The translations under genes were made by a program, and so were the position numbers. Below, piece by piece: positions 1 to 8,362 of a DNA stretch of 64,000 nucleotides (positions are counted from its first letter, which is position 1; the number at the start of each line of letters is the position of its first letter). Origin of the DNA: an uncultured Bacteroides sp. (lineage in GTDB: Bacteria > Bacteroidota > Bacteroidia > Bacteroidales > Bacteroidaceae); NCBI GenBank assembly GCA_900552075.1, contig URYL01000009.1:1-64000 (forward strand). The letters run 5' to 3'. The notes below the pieces were generated by a model. It had not been told where the DNA came from and did not search any database. It saw only the letters and a list, made by a program, of their open reading frames with translations.

Positions 1-2
1 AT

Positions 3-1553
3 CAGGCGGAACAGATTAAGAATCTGCAGGAACGAATCAAAGAGCTGACGGCTCAGATTGCATGGCTGAACCGCCAGCTCTTTGGGCGTAAGACAGAAAA
101 GCTTCCCATATATAGTCCCGATATGCCTGACCTTTTTGCCGAAGAGTTTGCCGGACTCCGGCATCAGGCGGAAGAAAAGCGGGACGAGGCCGTGGAGCAG
201 ATAGAAAAGGAACCGGTGGAAGTCCGGAAGCAGAAGCGTCAGAACCGCAAAATGACAGAGGATCTGCCCGTACTCGAAACCGAGGTTATAGAGCCGGCCG
301 GTGTGGACCTGTCCTTATATCGTAGGATTGGCGAAGAGGTAACCAAAGTGGTCAAGCACAAACCGGGGATGCTCTATGTCAAGGAAATCATCCGTCCCAA
401 ATATGCGCTCAAGGACAGCACCCGGCTTCCTCCCGCAGGGCAGAAAGGCGTGGAGATTGCCCCTATGCCGGTGATGCCCGTCGACAAGTGCATCGCCGAC
501 ACCAGCCTGCTTGCCGAGATACTGCTTCAGAAGTATGAATATCACGTCCCGTTCTACCGGCAGATACAGCAGTACCGGCATCTTGGGATGAAAGGCCTTA
601 CGGAAAGTACGCTGGACGGATGGTTCAAAAAAACGGTGGAGCTGCTCAGGCCTCTGTATGAGGAGCTCAAGAAGGAAGTCTTTTCCTGCGACTATGTACA
701 GGCGGACGAAACCACTGTTCCGGTCATCAACAAGGAAAAGCACAGGGCCGACAAGGAATACCTGTGGATGGTAAGGTCGGTCATGAAGAAACTGGTCATC
801 TTCCATTACGACGAGGGATCGCGTGCCGGAGCGGTCATCGAATCCCTGGCAAATCAATATCACTTCAAGGGTTATCTTCAATGCGACGGTTTTGTAGGCT
901 ATGAGACAGCCTTCAAGACCAACCCCAACGTGCGGCTGCTCAACTGCCTGGTGCATATCCGTCGTCATTTTGAACAGGCTCTGGATGAAAACCGGGAGAT
1001 GGCCGAACATGGCCTGACCCAGATACAGCATATTTACCGGATTGAACACTGCTGCGATAAGGCGGGCCTGTCGTACGACGAGCGGAAGACGAAGCGCCGG
1101 GAACTGGCCGGACCTGTCATGAATGCCATGAAAGTGTGGATGGAAACGGAAGGAATCAAGTACAGCCCCAATTCCCAGATCGGGAAAGCCATCACGTATG
1201 CCTATACCCGATGGGACAACATGATGGGATGTCTGGAGGACGGACGCCTGCTCTGGGATAACAATCTAGCTGAAAATGTCATCCGGCCGATTACTCTGGG
1301 ACGGAAAAATTACCTCTTCTGCGGCAACCATGAGGCAGCGGCTAATATGTCGGTGATCTGTTCCCTGCTGGCCACCTGTAAGGCACATGATGTAACCCCA
1401 AGGGATTATCTGAATGATATCATCGCCCGAATGCCCTATCACAAAAAGGCTACTCATGAGGAACTGCTGGAACTGCTTCCACATAAATGGAAGCTGCAAC
1501 ATCCGGAAAGTGTACTGACAAAACAAGGGGAGGAATCCGGAAACCACTGCTGA
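3..1553 (+). CDS. tnpC: IS66 family transposase (TnpC), 5' end outside window
   Basis: DDE transposase that moves the IS66 element. The frame is open to the left edge; before the first ATG at 123 it encodes the typical IS66 N-terminal segment IAWLNRQLFGRKTEK, so the true start is upstream of the window. The catalytic acidic residues are visible as ADET (about nt 705), QCDG (about nt 880) and the Glu of NNLAEN (about nt 1270), followed by RKNYLFCGNHEAA, a signature of the family. The C-terminal extension ends KQGEESGNHC. There is no frameshift or internal stop in the visible part, so it could be active. Long open frames on the other strand here are shadows. Confidence 0.93.
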   Translation, partial: QAEQIKNLQERIKELTAQIAWLNRQLFGRKTEKLPIYSPDMPDLFAEEFAGLRHQAEEKRDEAVEQIEKEPVEVRKQKRQNRKMTEDLPVLETEVIEPAGVDLSLYRRIGEEVTKVVKHKPGMLYVKEIIRPKYALKDSTRLPPAGQKGVEIAPMPVMPVDKCIADTSLLAEILLQKYEYHVPFYRQIQQYRHLGMKGLTESTLDGWFKKTVELLRPLYEELKKEVFSCDYVQADETTVPVINKEKHRADKEYLWMVRSVMKKLVIFHYDEGSRAGAVIESLANQYHFKGYLQCDGFVGYETAFKTNPNVRLLNCLVHIRRHFEQALDENREMAEHGLTQIQHIYRIEHCCDKAGLSYDERKTKRRELAGPVMNAMKVWMETEGIKYSPNSQIGKAITYAYTRWDNMMGCLEDGRLLWDNNLAENVIRPITLGRKNYLFCGNHEAAANMSVICSLLATCKAHDVTPRDYLNDIIARMPYHKKATHEELLELLPHKWKLQHPESVLTKQGEESGNHC

Positions 1554-1578
1554 CTGCAACATATAGGTTCAACAAAAT

Positions 1579-1621
1579 AATAGCGACTGCAACTATTAGG
1601 TTTATAGTGACAGTCGCTATT
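1579..1621. repeat. Inverted repeat near the IS66 right end
   Basis: AATAGCGACTG (1579-1589) and CAGTCGCTATT (1611-1621) are perfect 11-bp inverted arms around a 21-nt loop. They lie between the transposase stop and the IS end. A related direct repeat (GACTGCAACATATAGGTT and GACTGCAACTATTAGGTT) starts near 1553 and 1585. The hairpin may stop transcripts crossing the element, or be a transposase binding region; neither can be decided here. Confidence 0.55.
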
Positions 1622-1649
1622 GTTGTATATAAAGTTCAATACCTGTAGT

Positions 1650-1856
1650 TTAACGAATGCTTACTTTTATATGAACGGCTGCATTCTCACTACTGGCGCA
1701 GTGACGTACATAGATGGAGAATTGAAACATGGTGAATCCATCTTTTTGTAGATTCTTACGAAAGTCTGCATAGGCCTTTTTATCTTTCTTTGTTTCGGTT
1801 GGTAAATCAAAAAGAACGAGAATCCACATAACTCTGTATTCACTGAAACGGTCCAT
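1650..1856 (-). pseudogene. cas2: cas2, truncated by IS66 insertion
   Basis: Cas2 is the small subunit of the Cas1-Cas2 complex that inserts new spacers. The N-terminal half is intact (ferredoxin-like fold; VLFDLPTETKKDKKAY and FTMFQFSIYVRHC are typical). After residue 64 (VHIK) the frame enters IS66 sequence and ends four codons later. A normal type II Cas2 has roughly 100 residues, so the C-terminal part, including a dimer strand, is missing. Its ATG overlaps the cas1 stop (TAATG), showing that it was the last gene of the operon. Spacer acquisition should be lost unless the remainder is supplied elsewhere. The interrupted 3' part should lie to the left of the IS. Confidence 0.9.
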
Positions 1857-2782
1857 TATAATTCCGGATAGATGATTTTACGTATTTCTCCAGAAAAACA
1901 TTTGTATAAAGAAGCTGTAGTCTGACCTGCTGCTACCATTAAAGGACTTCTTTTTCCGTTGATTTTGACCTCTATGGTGGGGATAGATAATAAGGTGGCT
2001 TTTGCTTCTTTAGTAAGTTCCAGAGTATTTTTAGCGTATAAGTTATAGACAATCTGGTCTACAAACGGTCGATAGGGTTCCATGATGTCATCAGCTAAAC
2101 AATAGGCGTTATATCGGTTATGATGGTGAATTCCTAATGTGGGCAATAAACCACTTGTTACGAGACTTCGTGCAATTACTGCGCGAAGAATGGCATAGCC
2201 ATAGTTTAAAAGGTTATTGGGAGGAATGCCATCCCGTTCTCTTGTGAATCCTTCAATGTGGTGAAAAAGTGTTTTCCAGTAAAAGGCTGCGGCTCGGGCT
2301 TCAAGGTTATCAGGATCGCCACTACGGACATCATTAGCCCATATATGCATGCATTTGATGTCTTCTTCTATGCACGAGTTCAGCACAGCGGCCTGATTAT
2401 TGATTTTAGATTGGATGGTTTGTTGCCATAGCTGTTTCTTTAAAGGAAGAGAAGCATCCAGTTGCTTTCGGAAGCGTTCGTTTTGAGTTGTATTCCCATA
2501 GAGGGGAAGCATTAACCCTACGGGCATACTCTTGCTGTCACAGGTGATAAGGGCACAGTTGTTTTCGAGCAGTGCCTCAATGGCTCCTGAAGTGATTGTG
2601 ATTTGTTTGTTGTCCAATACAACTACTCCTATATCTTCAATCGGTCGTGTGATTTCAGATTGACGCTTCATTGTATCCGGAAGTGAAGCACTTTTCTCCA
2701 CCTCCGGTAATTTTATGACGAGTTGGGCATTCCGTAGAGATAGGTATGCCGGATTCCCAAAATATAATGTTTTCTTTATCAT
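1856..2782 (-). CDS. cas1: CRISPR-associated endonuclease Cas1, type II
   Basis: Integrase subunit of the spacer-acquisition complex; it joins protospacers to the first repeat of the array. At 308 residues it has the usual length of type II Cas1. It starts MIKKTLYFGNPAYLSLRNAQLVI, typical of the II-C branch, and contains the helical C-terminal domain with GIHHHNRYNAYCLADDIMEPYRPFVD, which carries the metal-binding His and Asp/Glu residues. The start overlaps the cas9 stop by 4 nt (ATGA), and its stop overlaps the cas2 start, so the three genes are translationally coupled. The gene looks intact although its partner is broken. Confidence 0.96.
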   Translation of the reverse strand: MIKKTLYFGNPAYLSLRNAQLVIKLPEVEKSASLPDTMKRQSEITRPIEDIGVVVLDNKQITITSGAIEALLENNCALITCDSKSMPVGLMLPLYGNTTQNERFRKQLDASLPLKKQLWQQTIQSKINNQAAVLNSCIEEDIKCMHIWANDVRSGDPDNLEARAAAFYWKTLFHHIEGFTRERDGIPPNNLLNYGYAILRAVIARSLVTSGLLPTLGIHHHNRYNAYCLADDIMEPYRPFVDQIVYNLYAKNTLELTKEAKATLLSIPTIEVKINGKRSPLMVAAGQTTASLYKCFSGEIRKIIYPEL

Positions 2783-5700
2783 AAACTTATTGATGAGGTT
2801 ATATTTCCTAGTCTGTCTGTTTTAATGGGAATGCATGTTTCTTTGATCATCTCGCCTGTTATAGCCCTTTCCATTTTATTCAGTGGAGAAAATTCGTATT
2901 TATCAACAATTGTATTGGCAACGTTGGATTTGACAAAAAAGCATTGGTTCCCAGAGCTACTTACCATTTTGTAAATCCTGTCTGTTTGTATTGGTTGATT
3001 AATGTACCCACATTTTATTTCCTCTTGAGTTGGAACATATACTAAATCATTAGGAGACAATACATATTTAGGCGGATTTCCCTTACCGTCTTCAGGGGTC
3101 GGTGATAATCCTTTTTTCAGCCGTTCAATGACCACATTTAATGGAATAGAAGCAAAGCTACGTTTGCGTTCTGTTTCGTATATGGCAAAAAATAAGTTTG
3201 TATTTTGTGCTGCTTCTACGAATTGTGTGGTTTTATTGCCGGTTTGTCCTATTGCAAACTTTACAGCTTGTTCGTATGTCCTTACCTTATATATAGGTTG
3301 ATGCCACTTGCCATTGTTTAAGGATATAATGTTTTTGTTCATCCATTCAATGCCTTCAGGGGAAAATGCTTGATTGGGATCGTTATTATTTTGCTCTAAA
3401 TGACGAAGTAGAATCTGTTGGATTCCTGTGTCTGCAATTTTTTCCTCGATTTTCTTTTTATCGAATTTTGCATTTATGGACTCACGGCTTGCAAAAAAGC
3501 GTTCTTTTCCCTCTTTTGTGAAAGAATAGAATTGGATTCTCTTCAGGTTTACATCTTGCCAAATATCATTATTTTCCTCAAAATATTTTTTGATTTGCTT
3601 TTCGTTGAGTCTTTGTTGCAATAATTCTTTGATTTTTTTCTTTAAATCTTTTTCTACAATCCTTTGTGGATTTTCTAGTGCAGCTTTTAGAGGGACGGTG
3701 GTTATTTTGCGTAAATTAATCTCTCCATATACAGTCTCTTTGTGCATGGGTTTACGGATAGCCCAACTGTCTCCTGTTTCTTGTACACATTGTACTTTTT
3801 TCCCGTTTTGATAACGGAAATAGTGATTAGTCGTTTTATTGATGATACGTAAATTTTGCTTGAAACTGACAATCATGTTCGCCAGGACTGTGTGAACATC
3901 TTGGGTAAATGTTTCCCACGGTTTGTTTATTATCCATTGATAATTCCCTGAAGCATCGGTTTTTGTCTTTTTACATAAAATCTGACGCAGGTCCAGGCGT
4001 GAGATTTTTGCATTTTTGCTGGCTGATTCATTGTTCAGATAATTGACTATATTCCGATTGGCACAGGCTATGACAATGGCATCCATGGCATGATGGCGGT
4101 GGTCAATACGCTTTTTATTGAATCCCTTTTGTAATGCTAAGGGCATGGCTGGGATTATCTTATTGTTAGTATTGGTTGTGGTGAAGTGGTCGCTGTTTGT
4201 AATTTCATTTAACCGTAAGAAACGAGGCAGAATAATTTTATTCCATACATCATTGACTCCCCAGTCTTTTTTCAGACGGTCGGTAACGCCCCCGGTACAG
4301 ACAATGATATTTTTGGAAGTGGCCTCAGATTCTCCTTCTTCACGAACAATATTCGATAATAGTGATTTGATAAACTTGCTGATGTAACGGCTGTCGTTTA
4401 ACTGCCTCTGGATAAATTGTTCAGGAATATCCTCCATCAATAGTTTCTTCATTTTGGCAGAGTTGTATGAGTAGTGTTCTTTTACAAACAGCTCGTAGGC
4501 CTCCACGGTTTGTATTTTTACTTTTTGCCCAAAGCCTAATTCTACTATTTTCCCTGGGTAGTTCTTTATGAATTCATAGCCTAACATATTTCCTTTGAGC
4601 TTGTTGACCTCTGCTTCACAAATAACTTTATTCGTGAATGAGTCGTCAAAATAGCGAGACTGTGGAATGACATGTTCAATTTCATAGGCCGGAGTAAATA
4701 ATTTACCCAACGGAATCATGGCTCCAGTATAAGGTGAACGATATTTCTGCTCGAGCCAGCATTTGTAGCGTAACACATCAGAAGTAGACGGGCGTTTTTT
4801 TGCATCTGTCTCATTGAATTTTTTCAGGATAGTGGCTATCTCTTCTGGCATATTTTTAGCTGATTCATTTAAGACTTCTTCTTCATATATGCGTAATAAA
4901 TCTTGTTGGCTGGGAGAGTGGGGACGTACATTCTCGATTTCAAATTCCGGCTTTGCAAACTCAGTGAGAAGTGCCTTGATACGTAGATTGGTATTTTCGT
5001 TTTCTTGTATTTGCTGGGTGAGTCTTTTGCGTTTGTCGGCAGGATTCTTCATTTCACGTCCCAATTCGACGTGAATTTCATCGATATGACCTATTTGTTT
5101 CCATATATCGCGTACAGTACGTAAAGTTTCCATTATAATCTGCTCCACGATAGGATTGTGCAGTGAATGTTGCTTGAATGATTGCAAGTAAGCATCAATA
5201 TCTGACGGTTGCTGCCATTTCGTAATGTCTTTTATTTCAGAGTGTCGGTTATATACAATATAGCATGCTAACCATGTAGGCAGTCCCTGGAATGAAGAAA
5301 GGTTGTTCAAATGGATGGCTTTTTCTTTTATTCTGCTTGCGGTTACTTCGTCCATTTCTCCATTCAGAATTTGATGGATGCGGGTGAGGGTTGCGTTATC
5401 TATTGATTCTGGATGCCAGTATTTTCCCATTCGCATGAGAGGAAGCAGTTTTTTGAGGGCTTTGGCAGAATAGGAGCCATAGTCTTTTTTGAATGGTGGT
5501 ATTTGTTGGAAAACATCTGCAAACTTATCTCCCAACTTGTTTTTATCAGCAAAATGTAGCAACGCTTGCCGGAGCTCTTCTTTATCTGAAATGGAATATA
5601 AAATATGCCAAAGTTTTTCTTCCATATCGGTAGTCAGAAGCGATTGGTCTATACCTGCTTTTCCCCAATAGAATAGTATTCTGGAATGTGTCTCATTGCA

Positions 5701-7278
5701 GGGATATGTTTTATCCTCCACGTAATTCCAGCGATAGTTTGCCACATTTTTCTTTAATCCAAATGCCGGATATTTGAGAAATGCATCTTGTTTGATTTCT
5801 TTCTTTTGGTTGAGCCAATCAATAAGATTCGCATAATCGTCTGCATTTTTCAGAAATTCATTAGTTACGTCTATGTCAGTGGTAAGCTTTCCATTGAGGG
5901 TTCCTTCTTTTTGATAGATTCTTAAATTGGACAGGAATTGCCAAAGACGGAATTCTTGGAAGAGGGGATGAGATTTGGCAATACATTTCACCGGGACGGT
6001 ATGGATTTCTCCGGTTTCTTTATCTACATAAGTATGCTCCTCATACGGACAATCGCTGATGAGTGATTTCTTGCTTTTCAGTGGACGTTGATAGAATATG
6101 ACATCCTCAACGAGCAATTTGGACATACTATATTTAGAAATTGTATTGCGATGTGCTTCGTTGCTGGGATACAACTCTTCAATGCAGGCTTGCAACAAGT
6201 TTTTGTCCTGTAGTTCGGGGTGGAACTTTTCTTGTGTCGTTAGTATTTGATAGAGTTCTTCCTTGTAATACTTACGTTCGATGGTGCGAATCAGTTTTCC
6301 TCGAATTTTTTGGTCGGGTGCTTGTAATAATGTATCGTAAATATAAGTACCAACTTTCTTTCCTGAAGTATTCAGGTCTTTTTCAGTCTTGGCTTTGACA
6401 AGTCCCCATTGTTCTTCCCATTCTTGTTCTGTAGGAATCTTAAAGCGGCGGATGGGTTCTCCACTTTCATCACATTTGTCATTTCCGTTTTTATCCAAAT
6501 CTATGCTTACTATGATATCTTTCTTTTGGCCTTTCCAGTCGGGCATGTTTTTCCCAAACCATTTACCTTTTTCTCCATTTGCTAAAGTGAGGATAAAGAT
6601 TTTTAATCCTTTATAAATTTCTCCAGTATCAACGATTTCTGTTATAATTTGATTGTCAAAATATTGCCTTGTCTTAGGTGCGGGCTTTTCGGCTTCTTCT
6701 TCCCGTAGTTGGTAGTATCCTCTTTTTTGGTTGAAATTTAGAAGAATCCAAGCCAGTTCTTCTTTCTCTATTTTTTGTGTAAGGGCTTTTTTGCGTAGAT
6801 AGAATAAAGTCCAGTCGTAAGGTACCTTTTTAGCACTTCCATCTTTTTGTGAAAAGTCTTTCAGCATTTCTTGAAAAGATTTTTGAAAGATAAAGTGTGG
6901 TAAATGGTTTGCTCCTTTTTCCCAAGCTAGCTTTGGCTCTGAATTAGCTATAAATTTTCCATATCGGTCTAATTGAGCAGCGTAATGGGGTGGGAGGAAC
7001 CCTAATAGTTGCAATACGCGGTGTAGTCTTTCCCGGCGAAGCTTTTTCCGTTCATATAATCGTCGGGTATTGCGGTATTGTGTGCGGTTAGCTGTTTGTG
7101 AAACGGTATTTCCTTTATTGAAATCTCCTAATTGGGCGGCATCCATAGGAATAATTCTGCTGCCTGCCGCATTGATTCCTATGAGTTGTTCTTTTTGAGT
7201 GTTTTCATCAGTTGTGGCATTAATAACAGCCCATCCTATGCTGTTGGTTCCTAAATCTAATCCTAAAATGTGCTTCAT
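2779..7278 (-). CDS. cas9: CRISPR-associated endonuclease Cas9, type II-C, large form
   Basis: RNA-guided DNA endonuclease of 1499 residues, at the long end for II-C and typical of Bacteroidota. RuvC-I is GLDLGTNSIGWA with Asp8. The arginine-rich bridge helix follows at about 64-95. RuvC-II is HVELGREM with Glu738. The HNH domain is YEIEHVIPQSRYFDD with His869, then Asn883 and Asn892. RuvC-III is HRHHAMDAIVIA with His1063 and Asp1066. The HNH Asp of SpCas9 is Glu868 here, a common variant in this phylum. All nuclease residues are therefore present, and interference could still work with existing spacers. The C-terminal third holds the wedge and PAM-interacting region. First gene of cas9-cas1-cas2; a divergent tracrRNA gene lies immediately upstream. 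Confidence 0.97.
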   Translation of the reverse strand: MKHILGLDLGTNSIGWAVINATTDENTQKEQLIGINAAGSRIIPMDAAQLGDFNKGNTVSQTANRTQYRNTRRLYERKKLRRERLHRVLQLLGFLPPHYAAQLDRYGKFIANSEPKLAWEKGANHLPHFIFQKSFQEMLKDFSQKDGSAKKVPYDWTLFYLRKKALTQKIEKEELAWILLNFNQKRGYYQLREEEAEKPAPKTRQYFDNQIITEIVDTGEIYKGLKIFILTLANGEKGKWFGKNMPDWKGQKKDIIVSIDLDKNGNDKCDESGEPIRRFKIPTEQEWEEQWGLVKAKTEKDLNTSGKKVGTYIYDTLLQAPDQKIRGKLIRTIERKYYKEELYQILTTQEKFHPELQDKNLLQACIEELYPSNEAHRNTISKYSMSKLLVEDVIFYQRPLKSKKSLISDCPYEEHTYVDKETGEIHTVPVKCIAKSHPLFQEFRLWQFLSNLRIYQKEGTLNGKLTTDIDVTNEFLKNADDYANLIDWLNQKKEIKQDAFLKYPAFGLKKNVANYRWNYVEDKTYPCNETHSRILFYWGKAGIDQSLLTTDMEEKLWHILYSISDKEELRQALLHFADKNKLGDKFADVFQQIPPFKKDYGSYSAKALKKLLPLMRMGKYWHPESIDNATLTRIHQILNGEMDEVTASRIKEKAIHLNNLSSFQGLPTWLACYIVYNRHSEIKDITKWQQPSDIDAYLQSFKQHSLHNPIVEQIIMETLRTVRDIWKQIGHIDEIHVELGREMKNPADKRKRLTQQIQENENTNLRIKALLTEFAKPEFEIENVRPHSPSQQDLLRIYEEEVLNESAKNMPEEIATILKKFNETDAKKRPSTSDVLRYKCWLEQKYRSPYTGAMIPLGKLFTPAYEIEHVIPQSRYFDDSFTNKVICEAEVNKLKGNMLGYEFIKNYPGKIVELGFGQKVKIQTVEAYELFVKEHYSYNSAKMKKLLMEDIPEQFIQRQLNDSRYISKFIKSLLSNIVREEGESEATSKNIIVCTGGVTDRLKKDWGVNDVWNKIILPRFLRLNEITNSDHFTTTNTNNKIIPAMPLALQKGFNKKRIDHRHHAMDAIVIACANRNIVNYLNNESASKNAKISRLDLRQILCKKTKTDASGNYQWIINKPWETFTQDVHTVLANMIVSFKQNLRIINKTTNHYFRYQNGKKVQCVQETGDSWAIRKPMHKETVYGEINLRKITTVPLKAALENPQRIVEKDLKKKIKELLQQRLNEKQIKKYFEENNDIWQDVNLKRIQFYSFTKEGKERFFASRESINAKFDKKKIEEKIADTGIQQILLRHLEQNNNDPNQAFSPEGIEWMNKNIISLNNGKWHQPIYKVRTYEQAVKFAIGQTGNKTTQFVEAAQNTNLFFAIYETERKRSFASIPLNVVIERLKKGLSPTPEDGKGNPPKYVLSPNDLVYVPTQEEIKCGYINQPIQTDRIYKMVSSSGNQCFFVKSNVANTIVDKYEFSPLNKMERAITGEMIKETCIPIKTDRLGNITSSISL

Positions 7279-7303
7279 AACTTTGATTTATTTGGTTGTT
7301 TTT

Positions 7304-7311
7304 CAAAGCTA
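7304..7311 (-). promoter_or_regulatory. Likely -7 element of the cas9 promoter
   Basis: On the - strand TAGCTTTG fits the Bacteroidota -7 consensus TAnnTTTG and lies about 25 nt before the cas9 ATG. No clear -33 TTTG is seen at the proper distance. The same eight bases in inverted orientation form the -7 box of the tracrRNA promoter at 7356-7363, so the intergenic region is a symmetric divergent promoter. Confidence 0.5.
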
Positions 7312-7331
7312 CTAACTTTTTATGAGAAATG

Positions 7332-7363
7332 TTTGTTTCTCCCGTTTTTTCTTCCTAGCTTTG
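7332..7363 (+). promoter_or_regulatory. Promoter of the tracrRNA gene
   Basis: TTTG at 7332-7335, a 20-nt spacer, then TAGCTTTG at 7356-7363 match the primary sigma factor consensus of Bacteroidota (TTTG, 19-21 nt, TAnnTTTG). The start of transcription is expected at about 7368-7372. Confidence 0.75.
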
Positions 7364-7369
7364 TAATAC

Positions 7370-7455
7370 TAAAATGAAGCAAATCACAATAAGGATTATT
7401 CCGTTGTGAAAACATTTAGGCTCTTGCCCATCGTCCTTTATCGGTGGGCTTTTTT
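7370..7455 (+). ncRNA. Predicted tracrRNA of the type II-C system
   Basis: The RNA pairs with the crRNA repeat and is held by Cas9. The predicted transcript begins with an anti-repeat (about 7366-7390, including AAAATGAAGCAAATCACAA), continues with ACAATAAGGATTATTCC (the AATAAGG context and short nexus hairpin usual in II-C tracrRNAs), then CGTTGTGAAAAC, and ends in a strong terminator. The anti-repeat predicts a CRISPR repeat containing TTGTGATTTGCTTCATTTT, which resembles known Bacteroidota II-C repeats starting GTTGTGATTTGC. It lies directly upstream of cas9, in the opposite direction, with its own promoter. The exact 5' end is an estimate. Confidence 0.85.
7426..7455 (+). terminator. Rho-independent terminator of the tracrRNA
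   Basis: GCCCATCG (7426-7433) pairs with CGGTGGGC (7442-7449) with one G-U pair, followed by six T residues (7450-7455). The end touches the stop codon of the convergent hicB-like gene, so the two transcripts meet here. Confidence 0.88.
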
Positions 7456-7663
7456 ATGTCGTTTCTGTTTTGAATCTCAGTGTAAATTCTCCTTTGAGCA
7501 TTTCACAAGAATTTGGGTTTTCTTCCAGATATAAATCAATGGCTTCTGTCATGTGCTTTTCAATCTCTTTCAGATTATTGCCTACTGTAATAATAGGAAC
7601 TTCTTTGATGTAGGCACTCAGGTTGCTACCTGCGTTTTCTACAATTACTTCTACTACTTTCAT
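7454..7663 (-). CDS. Orphan HicB-like antitoxin domain protein
   Basis: The 69 residues match the N-terminal HicB fold (RNase-H-like antitoxin domain): VVEVIVENAGSNLSAYI, ITVGNNLKEIEKHM and EGEFTLRFK-like segments. It is clearly related to the prophage HicB at 40432-40836, but it stops where that protein continues into a DNA-binding helix-turn-helix. No HicA toxin gene is found beside it. It could be a remnant of a TA pair, or a solitary antitoxin able to neutralise a related HicA. The 246 nt upstream (7664-7909) hold only a 37-codon open stretch without a start codon, for which I see no function. Confidence 0.7.
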   Translation of the reverse strand: MKVVEVIVENAGSNLSAYIKEVPIITVGNNLKEIEKHMTEAIDLYLEENPNSCEMLKGEFTLRFKTETT

Positions 7664-7909
7664 GACTGTTATTGTTGTATGGAAAAAATATGGACTTAAT
7701 AAGCATACACATTGTAAAGCTATCTACTCTTCTGGTGCTTTACCATCCCAAAAGGCCATGACTGAGGCTACGTGTTCATTCGTGGATACATCGTGTACCT
7801 TATGGAATGAAATAAAGTCCTTCCACGTGGAATTTTCTCACAATACTGTAAGGATTTATCGCCGGGGAAGGACTATTGATAAAAACATGTGTAACTTCAA
7901 AAGTTATAT

Positions 7910-8125
7910 CTATAAACTGATTTTAAAATCAAAAAAGTATCTTATAGCCACTCCAGTAATGATTGCCACCAGTCCGAGGACTATATCACTCATGTTCCAT
8001 TTGCCTCCATAATAATGGCATCTGTCTGAATTTTCTTTCATTGCGAGTAAGATGATACCTACCGACGGAGAAAACAAAATGGTAGCCAAAAGGTAGGTCA
8101 CAAATCCAATTATATTATTCTTCAT
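7910..8125 (-). CDS. Small two-helix membrane protein of unknown function
   Basis: The 71-residue protein has two hydrophobic segments (about residues 4-27, IIGFVTYLLATILFSPSVGI, and 45-64, DIVLGLVAIITGVAIRYFF). They are joined by a polar loop with Cys, His and Tyr (DRCHYYGGKW). No family is recognised. A consensus promoter lies about 105 nt upstream and the gene is alone, which supports it being real. Confidence 0.6.
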   Translation of the reverse strand: MKNNIIGFVTYLLATILFSPSVGIILLAMKENSDRCHYYGGKWNMSDIVLGLVAIITGVAIRYFFDFKISL

Positions 8126-8230
8126 ATTGTTTTAAGTTTAATGAATTATATTACGATGTTACCTAGATTCTTGTGAAGCCGTAAACTCAAAGGTTATTCA
8201 GGGTGTTCCGGCATAAAGAATATTTTTGCG

Positions 8231-8260
8231 CAAATGTAATCATATATTTTTTCATAGCAA
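8231..8260 (-). promoter_or_regulatory. Promoter of the small membrane protein gene
   Basis: Read on the - strand: TTG (8260-8258), a 19-nt spacer, then TACATTTG (8238-8231), matching the Bacteroidota consensus. It lies between the carB terminator and the 71-residue gene. Confidence 0.65.
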
Positions 8261-8285
8261 GTTAATTTGCGTCGGATGATAGATG

Positions 8286-8332
8286 AAAAATCCCCTCCCA
8301 AACTCATTTATAACGGAGAGTTCGGGAGGGGA
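8286..8332 (-). terminator. Terminator of the carAB operon
   Basis: Read on the - strand, TCCCCTCCCGAACTC pairs with GAGTTTGGGAGGGGA (one G-U pair) and is followed by TTTTT. It begins about 30 nt after the carB stop codon. Confidence 0.85.
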
Positions 8333-8362
8333 TAATTTTATCTATATCTTCAGCTGTACGGA

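Larger units (their letters stand above)
1..1664 (+). mobile_element. IS66-family insertion sequence, right-hand part
   Basis: The window opens inside an IS66 element. Its transposase gene runs rightwards to 1553. The right end is placed at 1664 because the complement of the end begins GTAAGC, the usual start of IS66 terminal repeats, and because the cas2 reading frame is lost exactly there. IS66 elements make 8-bp target duplications, so TTTTATAT at 1665-1672 is the predicted duplicated target. The left end and the other IS66 genes lie outside the window. The end position is inferred, not proven, because the left end cannot be compared. Confidence 0.85.

Noticed and set aside
315..1049. Long open frame on the - strand inside the IS66 transposase gene
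   Set aside because: It is the reverse-strand shadow of a high-GC coding sequence, with no protein motif; the + strand frame has all transposase residues.
1..7455. CRISPR array inside the window
   Set aside because: No direct repeats with spacers are present on either side of cas9-cas1-cas2 within the window; the array must lie left of the IS66 element, if it exists.
7664..7909. HicA toxin partner for the orphan HicB
   Set aside because: Both strands were read for the KGSH...VP.H...GT..I.RQAGL pattern; only an unrelated 37-codon open stretch without start was found.
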